From: an uncultured Oscillospiraceae bacterium
GTDB taxonomy: Bacteria; Bacillota; Clostridia; Oscillospirales; Oscillospiraceae
Reading direction: 5' to 3'
Assembly (NCBI GenBank): GCA_910583885.1
Contig: CAJUAC010000119.1
Span: 1 to 5,350 of the forward strand
DNA length: 5,350 bases
The translations under genes and the position numbers were made by a program. Positions 1-4,549 of the stretch are shown piece after piece (the stretch's first letter is position 1; every line of letters begins with the position of its first letter). The notes under the pieces were generated by a model. It was not told the origin of the DNA. It did no database searches and saw nothing but the letters and a program-made list of their open reading frames with translations.

Positions 1-363
1 CTCGCCGGTGTCGGCGTTCACGGAATTGAAAACCAGGTGGGCGTGGATATGCTCCCGATCCACATGGACTCCGATCACCGTTTCGTACCCCGGCAGATGC
101 TCTTTCGCAAATTCTGTGGCGATCTCCAGGGCCTGTTCCGGCGTGACCTCCCCCGGCTTGAAGGACTGGATGATGTGGTAGTACATCACCCCTTCCTCCT
201 TGCCGTAGGCCCGCTTGGTGTCCAGCATCTGGCGGCACTCCCGGCCAGGGTCGCAGTTCAGGTGGGCGGTGAGGACGCGCTCCTGGGTCTTGTCCCCGTT
301 GAGGACGTAGTTGATGCCCACGTCCAGGCGGCCCTTCCGGGCAAGAATTTTTGTAATGGCCAT
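1..363 (-). CDS. MobP-type relaxase (mobilization nuclease), N-terminal 121 residues; the rest lies beyond the left edge
   Basis: Relaxases nick oriT on one strand, stay covalently attached to the 5' end through a tyrosine, and pilot the strand into the recipient. The visible part starts MAITKILARKGRLDVGINYV and holds the metal-binding HUH region at residues 100-113 (HVDREHIHAHLVFN), with His105, His107 and His109 as the presumed ligands. Upstream tyrosines at Tyr19 (INYVLN) and Tyr61/62 (MYYHIIQSF) are candidates for the nucleophile; I cannot decide between them. The ATG at 361-363 has a good AGGAG (372-376) 8 nt upstream, which fixes the start. MobC, its normal partner, lies upstream on the same strand but is separated by a plus-strand transporter gene. 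The gene is cut by the window edge, so total length and C-terminal domains are unknown. Family assignment is secure from the HUH motif. Confidence 0.93.
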   Translation of the reverse strand, partial: MAITKILARKGRLDVGINYVLNGDKTQERVLTAHLNCDPGRECRQMLDTKRAYGKEEGVMYYHIIQSFKPGEVTPEQALEIATEFAKEHLPGYETVIGVHVDREHIHAHLVFNSVNADTGE

Positions 364-371
364 GTTCCCGT

Positions 372-386
372 CTCCTGTGGTATAAT
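372..386 (+). promoter_or_regulatory. Extended -10 promoter of the EamA gene, abutting the relaxase ribosome binding site
   Basis: The plus strand reads TGGTATAAT at 378-386, a perfect -10 hexamer (381-386) with the TGN extension. No good -35 hexamer is visible 16-18 nt upstream, which is tolerated for extended -10 promoters. Transcription would start near 393, about 22 nt before the EamA ATG at 415. On the opposite strand, bases 372-376 are the AGGAG of the relaxase, so the two elements lie within 15 bp. RNA polymerase bound here would sit over the relaxase start region. Confidence 0.6.
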
Positions 387-414
387 GGTTCCAACAAACT
401 TCAGGAGAAAAAAT

Positions 415-828
415 ATGTGGTTTTTATTTGCGTTAGGTTCGTCCATATTTGCGGCACTGACTTCGATCCTGGCAAAAATCGGTATTGACGGCGTAAACTC
501 AACCCTCGCAACAGCTATCCGCACTTTTGTGGTTTTGCTGATGTCCTGGGGAATGGTATTCCTCACAAACACACAGGGCGGCATTGTGGAGATTAGCAGG
601 CGGAGCTGGCTTTTCCTGATCCTGTCCGGTATTGCCACGGGAGTCTCTTGGCTGTGCTACTATAAGGCCCTGCAAATTGGCGAGGCATCGAAAGTGGTAC
701 CCATCGACAAGTTGAGTGTTGTGATCACCATGATTCTGGCGGCAGTCATTCTGCATGAGCAGTTCACACCCAAATCTATTTTGGGCTGTGTCCTGATCGG
801 CGTTGGCACTCTGCTGATGGTATTGTAA
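415..828 (+). CDS. Single-domain EamA/DMT-family membrane transporter (137 aa)
   Basis: A small integral inner-membrane protein of the drug/metabolite transporter superfamily, EamA type; the substrate cannot be told from sequence. Five hydrophobic segments are visible at about residues 2-20, 30-50, 65-87, 94-114 and 118-137. The C-terminal half carries the typical EamA signature: WLCYYKALQIGEASKVVPID, then a helix ending AVILHE, then a closing helix rich in Leu, Val and Gly. At 137 aa it is a half-size protein with one EamA repeat; classical members have two in about 300 aa, so it probably works as a dimer. The ATG at 415 is chosen because AGGAG at 403-407 lies 7 nt upstream; the same frame is open further left, but only as the antisense of the relaxase. 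It is the only plus-strand gene, is visibly less GC-rich than its neighbours, and sits between mobC and the relaxase, so I read it as inserted cargo. It ends 10 nt from the mobC stop, converging with it. Confidence 0.88.
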   Translation: MWFLFALGSSIFAALTSILAKIGIDGVNSTLATAIRTFVVLLMSWGMVFLTNTQGGIVEISRRSWLFLILSGIATGVSWLCYYKALQIGEASKVVPIDKLSVVITMILAAVILHEQFTPKSILGCVLIGVGTLLMVL

Positions 829-838
829 CAGTGAGCAT

Positions 839-1144
839 CTACTTTTTAGCGATCTGGTACATCAGCTCATAGACCTGATCCAGCAGGAACAGCCCCCGCT
901 TGGCGTCCTCCGCCCTGGCGATTCCGGCGTTGACACTCCGGGCGATCTGGTTGATGTTATTTCCAATATGGTGGATCTCCGTGCGCAGTTCCTTGATCTC
1001 CTGGGACGGGCGGGCTTTGACGGGATTACCCTCGATCAGCCGGACGAGGTAGGCCCTCCGGGAGAGGCCGCACTGCTTGGCCTGGGCCACCAGCCGCTGG
1101 TACTGCGCCGGAGACAGTTCAACGTGAAAGTGATGCTTTTCGAT
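839..1144 (-). CDS. mobC: MobC-like relaxosome accessory protein (about 101 aa), without a standard start codon
   Basis: MobC proteins bind oriT and help the relaxase open the strands. The reading frame begins with a probable ribbon-helix-helix DNA-binding segment (KHHFHVELSPAQYQRL, then CGLSRRAYLVRLI). The family hallmark IGNNINQIARSVN follows, then a helical end (LDQVYELMYQIAKK). No ATG, GTG or TTG precedes the conserved N-terminus: the frame runs upstream only to a TGA at 1151-1153. The first usable standard codon is a GTG at 1088-1090, which would delete the DNA-binding strand. An AAGGTG (1152-1157) lies 7 nt before ATC at 1142-1144, so I place the start there provisionally. The alternatives are a one-base deletion fusing it to the upstream ORF, or a dead start codon. 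The stop TAG at 839-841 is followed directly by an ATG (836-838), the place where a coupled relaxase start would normally lie. Confidence 0.8.
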   Translation of the reverse strand: MEKHHFHVELSPAQYQRLVAQAKQCGLSRRAYLVRLIEGNPVKARPSQEIKELRTEIHHIGNNINQIARSVNAGIARAEDAKRGLFLLDQVYELMYQIAKK

Positions 1145-1410
1145 TTCGTTTCACCTTTTATGTGGAAATCGTCGGCGGCCCAAATAACTTTGGCGTAGGT
1201 TTCCATAAGAGCGTTTAACTCCTTCCGATTGGGCGTATCTTTATTATTTTCAATATACCGGGCGCAGGTCTTTCTCAGATTTTCAAAGTAACAGGGAGCG
1301 GATTCCAAAAGTGCTTTTTCCACAGCATCTCGTAAGTGCAGTATATGTTGACGTTCCCATTCCAGTTTATCAAATGGTGTCACCGCTAATATAACTTCTT
1401 GCCTGTTCAT
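1036..1410 (-). CDS. Small hypothetical protein upstream of mobC; 3' part overlaps mobC
   Basis: I do not recognise this protein. Residues 1-91 look like a genuine helical, charged protein (for example WERQHILHLRDAVEKALLE and NRKELNALMETYAKVIW). The last 33 residues are rich in Ser, Arg, Gly and Pro (ending ASPGGPTSSG) and are simply mobC read in another frame. The true C-terminus is probably near residue 85-91, so the gene may be frameshifted or truncated by joining to mobC. The ATG at 1408-1410 is preceded in frame by a TAA six bases before it. A good AAGGAG (1435-1440) lies 24 nt upstream, too far to serve this ATG normally, so initiation is uncertain. The gene lies between the hairpin-rich oriT-like region and mobC and is less GC-rich than its surroundings. 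A relaxosome or regulatory role would be a guess from position only. Confidence 0.5.
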   Translation of the reverse strand: MNRQEVILAVTPFDKLEWERQHILHLRDAVEKALLESAPCYFENLRKTCARYIENNKDTPNRKELNALMETYAKVIWAADDFHIKGETKSKSITFTLNCLRRSTSGWWPRPSSAASPGGPTSSG

Positions 1411-1501
1411 AAGTTAATCTTTTCGTTGGATACACTCCTTTCTGCGGCTCCGCCGCCGATCTTCCGCCCGCAGGCGGCATAGGGGTCAGGGGGTATCCCC
1501 T

Positions 1502-1537
1502 GCAAGCGCGCAAAAGATATCTTTGCGCTATGCTTGC
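1502..1537. repeat. Long imperfect inverted repeat centred on GATATC
   Basis: The outer arms GCAAGC (1502-1507) and GCTTGC (1532-1537) enclose an inner near-palindrome at 1508-1528, with GCGCAAA on the left, GATATC in the middle and TTTGCGC on the right. One extra A on the left and TAT on the right break the symmetry. A two-tier repeat with an AT-richer centre inside very GC-rich DNA is typical of a protein-binding site next to a nick site. It is the least GC-rich hairpin of the cluster and so the easiest part to melt. Confidence 0.6.
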
Positions 1538-1538
1538 G

Positions 1539-1565
1539 CCCTCACCGCCCAGGGGGCGGTGAGGG
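1539..1565. repeat. Perfect 12-bp inverted repeat with 3-nt loop
   Basis: CCCTCACCGCCC at 1539-1550 and its exact reverse complement at 1554-1565 are separated by AGG. With 12 uninterrupted, mostly G-C pairs this is the most stable hairpin in the window. There is no T-tract on either side, so it does not look like a simple intrinsic terminator. It begins one base after the preceding repeat ends and is followed five bases later by another GC hairpin, so it belongs to the oriT-like cluster. Confidence 0.7.
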
Positions 1566-1654
1566 CCTCGGCCCCGCTGTAGGCGGGGCTTCGTTTCAAG
1601 CGGTAGGGTGATTAGAATTGGCGGGCGGAGCCCGCGTCCTCAAAGGAGAAATCA

Positions 1655-2057
1655 TCACCGCTCCCGCTGGCTGCGGGGCTGCCGGAGCTTCAGATCGTAG
1701 TGATCTACTGGCACATCCCGGAGATCCAGGGCCGATTTGTCCGGCACATCTGCCGCGCAGCGTGCGTAGCCGTACCCCTGGCAATCCACCAGGATGCCGC
1801 CCCGTATATTCCGGGCAGGTACCAGCAGACAGTGGTTCACGCCCATGCTGTCGCAGTCTGTGAGACATTTGTGGGCTTCAAAAAAGGGCATATCAGCACC
1901 AATATGGCCGAGAAAGTGCCGGTACTGCTTGCTCATAGGTCAGCTGGATGATTCGTTCCACCTGAACACGAACAGCCCCTTTGCGCCGCTCATCCAGCAG
2001 ATCCTCTAAGCATCTGGGCGTTCTGCAAAAGTAAGCGTGGATGGTGGATACCGGCAT
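1655..2057 (-). pseudogene. Small conserved accessory protein gene of conjugative elements, broken by a 4-nt tandem duplication
   Basis: Two frames join into one protein. The ATG at 2055-2057 has a perfect GGAGG (2065-2069) 7 nt upstream and opens MPVSTIHAYFCRTPRCLEDLL, running to VQVERIIQLTYEQ. That frame then drifts to a TGA after PALSRPYWC. The other frame continues naturally with QYRHFLGHIGADMPFFEAH, through NHCLLVPARNIRGGILVDCQ and GYGYARCAADVPDKSALDL, to the stop at 1655-1657. At the junction the plus strand has TGCTTGCT (1926-1933); removing one TGCT copy gives LTYEQYRHF in one frame, about 131 residues. The joined protein resembles small proteins I know from Tn1549-like elements, possibly the DUF6329 type, which I cannot confirm; its function is unknown. 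An ATG at 1936 opens the second frame but has no good ribosome site and lacks the conserved N-terminus. A sequencing error would restore the gene. Confidence 0.72.
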
Positions 2058-2081
2058 TATATCGCCTCCATTTCAAGCAAA

Positions 2082-2155
2082 GGTGTTATGTACTGACACC
2101 CTTGTCAAATAACTTCCCCGATATGAGGACAGGCGGGGTGTCAATACATAACACC
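2082..2155. repeat. 20-bp inverted repeat with 34-bp spacer between the 560-residue gene and the small broken gene
   Basis: The left arm at 2082-2101 (GGTGTTATGTACTGACACCC) matches the reverse complement of the right arm at 2136-2155, with a single difference at 2093/2144. In minus-strand RNA that position becomes a G-U pair, so the stem is unbroken in the direction in which both flanking genes are transcribed. Each arm also carries its own short symmetry, GGTGT followed by ACACC. There is no T-run after the stem in the minus direction, so it is not a standard terminator. Possible roles are an operator or recombinase site, an RNA stem ahead of the next ribosome binding site (2065-2069), or a tiny mobile repeat; no target-site duplication is visible at its ends. 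Confidence 0.65.
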
Positions 2156-2167
2156 CTGCCTGCAGTC

Positions 2168-3874
2168 TTACCGCTCCGGGGACTTCCTGTGCCTGGGCCT
2201 CTGGTGCTGTACAGCGTTCTGTTCCGGTCCATCATAATTGGAGAGTTCCGTTTTCAACGTGGAGGTCAGTTCCTGAACAGCCGCATTGTCAGGGTGTCCG
2301 GCCTGGAGGCTGGACACCGCCAGGGACAGTTGATTGACGCTGTATTTCCCGCTCTGCTGGATAAATTGGACGATCTCTGCGATCTGCCCTTTACGAAGCG
2401 CCGTATCCTCCGGGAGCGGATCACAGAGATGCAGCAGTTCATAATACAGGGCCGCGACTCTGCCCGGTGTAGCAGAGGGGAAGTGGGGATTGTCCCATTC
2501 TGCGAAAGGGATAACAGATGGACTCTGCCAGCCATCATCCGCCTGCTCCCATACGCGCACCCGGTCAAAGCCGATCTCACGGGAGACACAGGAGAGGATG
2601 TCCATCACAGCAGGATCGTCCCGGAGGCGTTCCGACCGGGTGAAGTCGGTGACAAGATAGTTCTCCCCCTGACGCACATGGAGGATGTCGGCGGCACTCA
2701 TGCCGTCCGCACTTTCCAGGCCCAGGGTCAGGCGGACGGGAGGCTGCCCATCCGGACCGGGTGCCGCGGTTTCGCTGTTGTAAGGTTCTCCGCGCAGTTT
2801 GTCAAACCGGGCTTTGGCCGATTCAAAGGTGGGAAAATGTTCCAGCGGACTTCGGTTTTCTGCGTTGTCCGCCCAGGTCTTCAGGTCTGCGATAATGTAG
2901 AACCCCCACCCGCTGCCGGTCTTCTGGGCCGGTCCCTGCACAGGCACCGCCTGCTCCTGCGTGGGCTGCGCCCCGGACAGAGGCCGGAGACAGTCCATGT
3001 GCTTGGCAGCGTAGATGGCATTGCCGGTGAGCTGCCTCTGCCACGCCCCCACGCTGGGGGCCCATTTGAAGCCGCCATGCCGCATAGCGGAGCAGATATC
3101 CCGGTCCGGCTTTTCATCGAAGAACACCTGGAGCCGGTTGGCCTGACGGTTCATTTTCACCTCGCCGCCCTCAAAGGCCCAGCCCTCGTATTCTGTTTCT
3201 GCTTTCTGAGACAGCTCCTCGATCCGCTTCTTCGTCTGGCGGATCACAGCGCTGTTATTGGTGAGATGAAAGCTGGGATAGGGTTTGGGATCTGTCCGCC
3301 AGTCACGGGCCATACTGGCTCTCAGCTTCTCGATCTGCTCTGGTGAGAGCAAGGGACAGTCGTCCAGGGTTTTATGCTTCCGGTAATAAGCGTTGACTGC
3401 TTTCATTCGCTCCTGATCCTGCTCCAGCCCTGCCAGCTTGATCTTCAGTTTCTGCACAGCCTCCGGGTCATCGGTGCTGATGCCGCCCCTGCCAGTGCCG
3501 CAGATCTTATCCAACAGGCCCTGGATCTGCCGCCATTCTTCCATGTTGGCGTCTGCGGCCCGATTCTGTTTCTCCTTTTTGCGGACAGGGAAATTACCGC
3601 CCCCTGCGATCAGGATGGACGGCACGCGGGCGGTGATGGCAAAATCCTGATTCATGTTCTCCGCCAGCCTGCGGGCGTAGGTGTCCAGCAGCCGGTCTAT
3701 CTTCTCATGGTGGATGGGGTCCACCATCCGCTTCTGCTGCTCCGCGATCTCGGCGGCCTTATCCACCGCCTGCCGGTAGGACGCTGTGGCGCTCCCCGGC
3801 ACATAGTCGGAGAAGCTGCTCATCTCTTTCGCCCTGCGGGCCATCTCTTCATTAATGAGATAATACTTGATGAT
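2168..3874 (-). CDS. Large accessory protein of Tn1549-like conjugative elements (about 568 aa), apparent ATC start
   Basis: This cytoplasmic protein has no signal peptide or membrane segment and no known catalytic motif that I can see. I recognise its type from Firmicutes conjugative elements, where similar modules occur in large polyvalent-type proteins, but cannot name a domain. Counting from the ATC at 3872-3874: residues 10-115 form a helical N-terminal part (SFSDYVPGSATASYRQ, VDPIHHEKIDRLLD, FPVRKKEKQN). Residues 120-175 include GGISTDDPEAV and MKAVNAYYRKHKTLDDCP. Residues 230-290 carry a compact module with NRLQVFFDEKPD and FKWAPSVGAWQRQLT. Residues 322-475 form a C-terminal module (GFYIIADLKTWADN, LGLESADGMSAADIL, NYLVTDFTR). 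The nearest ATGs (3842-3844 and 3821-3823) lack good ribosome sites. A perfect GGAGGTGA (3878-3885) instead leads into ATC ATC AAG TAT, and the added IKYYLINEE reads as natural protein. It follows vapD across a stem-loop. Confidence 0.82.
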   Translation of the reverse strand: MIKYYLINEEMARRAKEMSSFSDYVPGSATASYRQAVDKAAEIAEQQKRMVDPIHHEKIDRLLDTYARRLAENMNQDFAITARVPSILIAGGGNFPVRKKEKQNRAADANMEEWRQIQGLLDKICGTGRGGISTDDPEAVQKLKIKLAGLEQDQERMKAVNAYYRKHKTLDDCPLLSPEQIEKLRASMARDWRTDPKPYPSFHLTNNSAVIRQTKKRIEELSQKAETEYEGWAFEGGEVKMNRQANRLQVFFDEKPDRDICSAMRHGGFKWAPSVGAWQRQLTGNAIYAAKHMDCLRPLSGAQPTQEQAVPVQGPAQKTGSGWGFYIIADLKTWADNAENRSPLEHFPTFESAKARFDKLRGEPYNSETAAPGPDGQPPVRLTLGLESADGMSAADILHVRQGENYLVTDFTRSERLRDDPAVMDILSCVSREIGFDRVRVWEQADDGWQSPSVIPFAEWDNPHFPSATPGRVAALYYELLHLCDPLPEDTALRKGQIAEIVQFIQQSGKYSVNQLSLAVSSLQAGHPDNAAVQELTSTLKTELSNYDGPEQNAVQHQRPRHRKSPER

Positions 3875-3877
3875 TCG

Positions 3878-3887
3878 TCACCTCCGG
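3878..3887 (-). promoter_or_regulatory. Strong Shine-Dalgarno sequence with no ATG, GTG or TTG at the proper distance
   Basis: On the minus strand the sequence is CCGGAGGTGA, a near-complete anti-16S match. ATC codons lie 3 and 6 nt after its end (3872-3874 and 3869-3871). The first ATG in frame, at 3844, is 33 nt away. The site therefore argues for initiation at ATC, or for a start codon lost by a single G-to-C change. A minus-strand TATAAT (3888-3893) lies just upstream, but a transcript from it would begin inside this Shine-Dalgarno sequence, so I do not call it a promoter. Confidence 0.65.
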
Positions 3888-3890
3888 ATT

Positions 3891-3933
3891 ATAAAAAGGC
3901 TGAGAAATGTGTCTCCATAAACACATCTCCCAG
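3891..3933 (-). terminator. Intrinsic terminator or attenuator directly after the vapD-like gene
   Basis: In minus-strand RNA, bases 3933-3921 pair with 3912-3900 to give a 13-bp stem (CUGGGAGAUGUGU with ACACAUUUCUCAG, two G-U pairs) around an 8-nt loop. GCC and five U residues (3897-3893) follow. The stem starts at the base next to the vapD stop codon (3934-3936). The G-U pairs occur only in the minus-strand transcript, which supports the direction. The stem is only moderately GC-rich, so partial read-through into the 560-residue gene is likely; I see no convincing separate promoter for that gene. Confidence 0.65.
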
Positions 3934-4320
3934 CTATCGTTCCTGTGTGGTCCTCTTTTGGGGGCGATTTTTTGGAACGGGCGGCAGAAGCGCAGCAGGC
4001 GTCGCATCGGAGCGCAGCAGCTCCAGAAGGCTGTGCCGCGCTCCGATGTTCGCCGCGGTGATCTCTTTGACACACTGCCGCATCCAGGGCAGCTGTTCCG
4101 CCATGTCCCGGACGAGAACAGCCACATCCAGCGCGGTCAGCTTTTCTGTGGAAGCATACACGGAATACTGCCGCCGCTCAAAGCCACGGGCTTTCATGAA
4201 CCGCTGGATGTCCTTGTAGGCCCGCTTGAAAAACTGCGGGTCCCGGCCTGTTTCCTTACGGGGATAGTGCTGTCTCAGCGCATCCTGGCTCAGATCGAAG
4301 GTGATCTGTTTTCGTGTCAT
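3934..4320 (-). CDS. vapD: VapD-like protein (Cas2-fold endoribonuclease family), 128 aa
   Basis: VapD proteins of pathogens are small Cas2-like RNases, in some species the toxin of a toxin-antitoxin pair. The sequence shows the family layout. An opening strand, QITFDLS, carries the expected key aspartate at residue 9. A helix AYKDIQRFMKARGFERRQ leads into the strand YSVYAS, a pattern shared with Helicobacter VapD (GFEW..GSVYV). Then come the helix VLVRDMAEQLPWMRQCVKEI and the last strand region with LLELL. The family is usually about 90-95 aa; here a basic, proline-rich tail of about 25 residues (ending NRPQKRTTQER) is added. I choose the ATG at 4318-4320 because GAGGTGAT lies 6 nt upstream; an ATG at 4326 abuts that motif. 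The gene is 7 nt downstream of the 73-aa gene, whose stop lies inside this ribosome site, so translation is probably coupled. No obvious antitoxin adjoins it. RNase activity is inferred from family only. Confidence 0.82.
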   Translation of the reverse strand: MTRKQITFDLSQDALRQHYPRKETGRDPQFFKRAYKDIQRFMKARGFERRQYSVYASTEKLTALDVAVLVRDMAEQLPWMRQCVKEITAANIGARHSLLELLRSDATPAALLPPVPKNRPQKRTTQER

Positions 4321-4327
4321 CCCCATA

Positions 4328-4549
4328 TCACCTCTCTGGCTCTGCTCTTAAAGATGCGACCGCATCCTCTTTCGACCGAAACATACGGCCAGGGGAAACA
4401 TGATGGAACAGCCCGGAATTTCCACGAACACCGAAGTATCTGCCATCGAAAGACTCCACTGTATGTGCTACGGCAATCCGTTTGGCCCTGTTTGTGATCA
4501 GGTAGCAGGTATCCCCTTTACGCCAGTCCCCAAGAAATACATCTGTCAT
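4328..4549 (-). CDS. Small hypothetical protein (73 aa), translationally coupled
   Basis: I do not recognise a named family. The protein is soluble and probably rich in beta strands: WRKGDTCYLITNRAKRIAVAH, then VESFDGRYFGVRGNSGLFHH, ending in a basic helix with RSKEDAVASL. The GDTCYLI opening with alternating hydrophobic strands suggests a small barrel, which is inference. Its ATG (4547-4549) overlaps the TGA of the upstream 100-aa gene as ATGA. This arrangement, rather than a strong ribosome site of its own, supports it being real and coupled. Its TGA (4328-4330) lies inside the ribosome binding site of the vapD-like gene. It could be a partner of that protein, but nothing in the sequence proves this. 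Confidence 0.75.
   Translation of the reverse strand: MTDVFLGDWRKGDTCYLITNRAKRIAVAHTVESFDGRYFGVRGNSGLFHHVSPGRMFRSKEDAVASLRAEPER

Larger units (their letters stand above)
1444..1635. other. Seven consecutive hairpins in a gene-free region: candidate origin of transfer (oriT)
   Basis: The stretch from about 1411 to 1654 has no credible gene, yet holds a run of inverted repeats. They are: 1444-1456 (GCGGC/GCCGC, loop TCC); 1464-1477 (CCGCC/GGCGG); 1487-1502 (CAGGGG/CCCCTG, loop GTAT); 1502-1537 (outer GCAAGC/GCTTGC, inner near-palindrome around GATATC); 1539-1565 (12-bp perfect arms); 1571-1589 (GCCCCGC/GCGGGGC); and 1621-1635 (GCGGGC/GCCCGC, loop GGA). Origins of transfer are typically intergenic, rich in inverted repeats and next to mobC and the relaxase gene, all of which fits here. 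The sequence TATCCCCTG (1494-1502) faintly resembles the IncP nic core TATCCTG, which I treat as weak. Stacked terminators or a folded RNA are alternatives. The nic site is not identifiable by eye. Confidence 0.55.

Noticed and set aside
37..414. Long plus-strand open stretch in frame upstream of the EamA gene
   Set aside because: It is the antisense of the relaxase and has no family resemblance. The EamA family start and the ribosome site both point to 415.
1132..1144. Programmed -1 ribosomal frameshift joining the upstream ORF to mobC
   Set aside because: The bases TCGAAAAGC do not form a standard slippery heptamer and no clear stimulatory stem was found; a deletion, junction or ATC start explains the data more simply.
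1539..1589. Tandem intrinsic terminators
   Set aside because: The hairpins are strong but none is followed by a T-run on either strand.
1444..1635. CRISPR array
   Set aside because: The hairpins differ from each other in sequence and spacing; there are no repeated units with uniform spacers.
1618..1863. Plus-strand open frames over the broken accessory gene
   Set aside because: Antisense shadows; the minus-strand frames carry the protein-like sequence and the ribosome site.
2102..3346. 414-codon plus-strand open frame
   Set aside because: It lies entirely opposite the 560-residue accessory gene; its composition (runs rich in Arg, Leu, Gly and Pro) and lack of a ribosome site mark it as a shadow in GC-rich DNA.
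3888..3893. Perfect TATAAT on the minus strand upstream of the 560-residue gene
   Set aside because: It overlaps the terminator T-tract, has only a poor -35, and a transcript from it would start inside the Shine-Dalgarno sequence.
3374..4219. 281-codon plus-strand open frame
   Set aside because: It is antisense to the start of the large accessory gene and to vapD, crosses their terminator, and has no recognisable domain.
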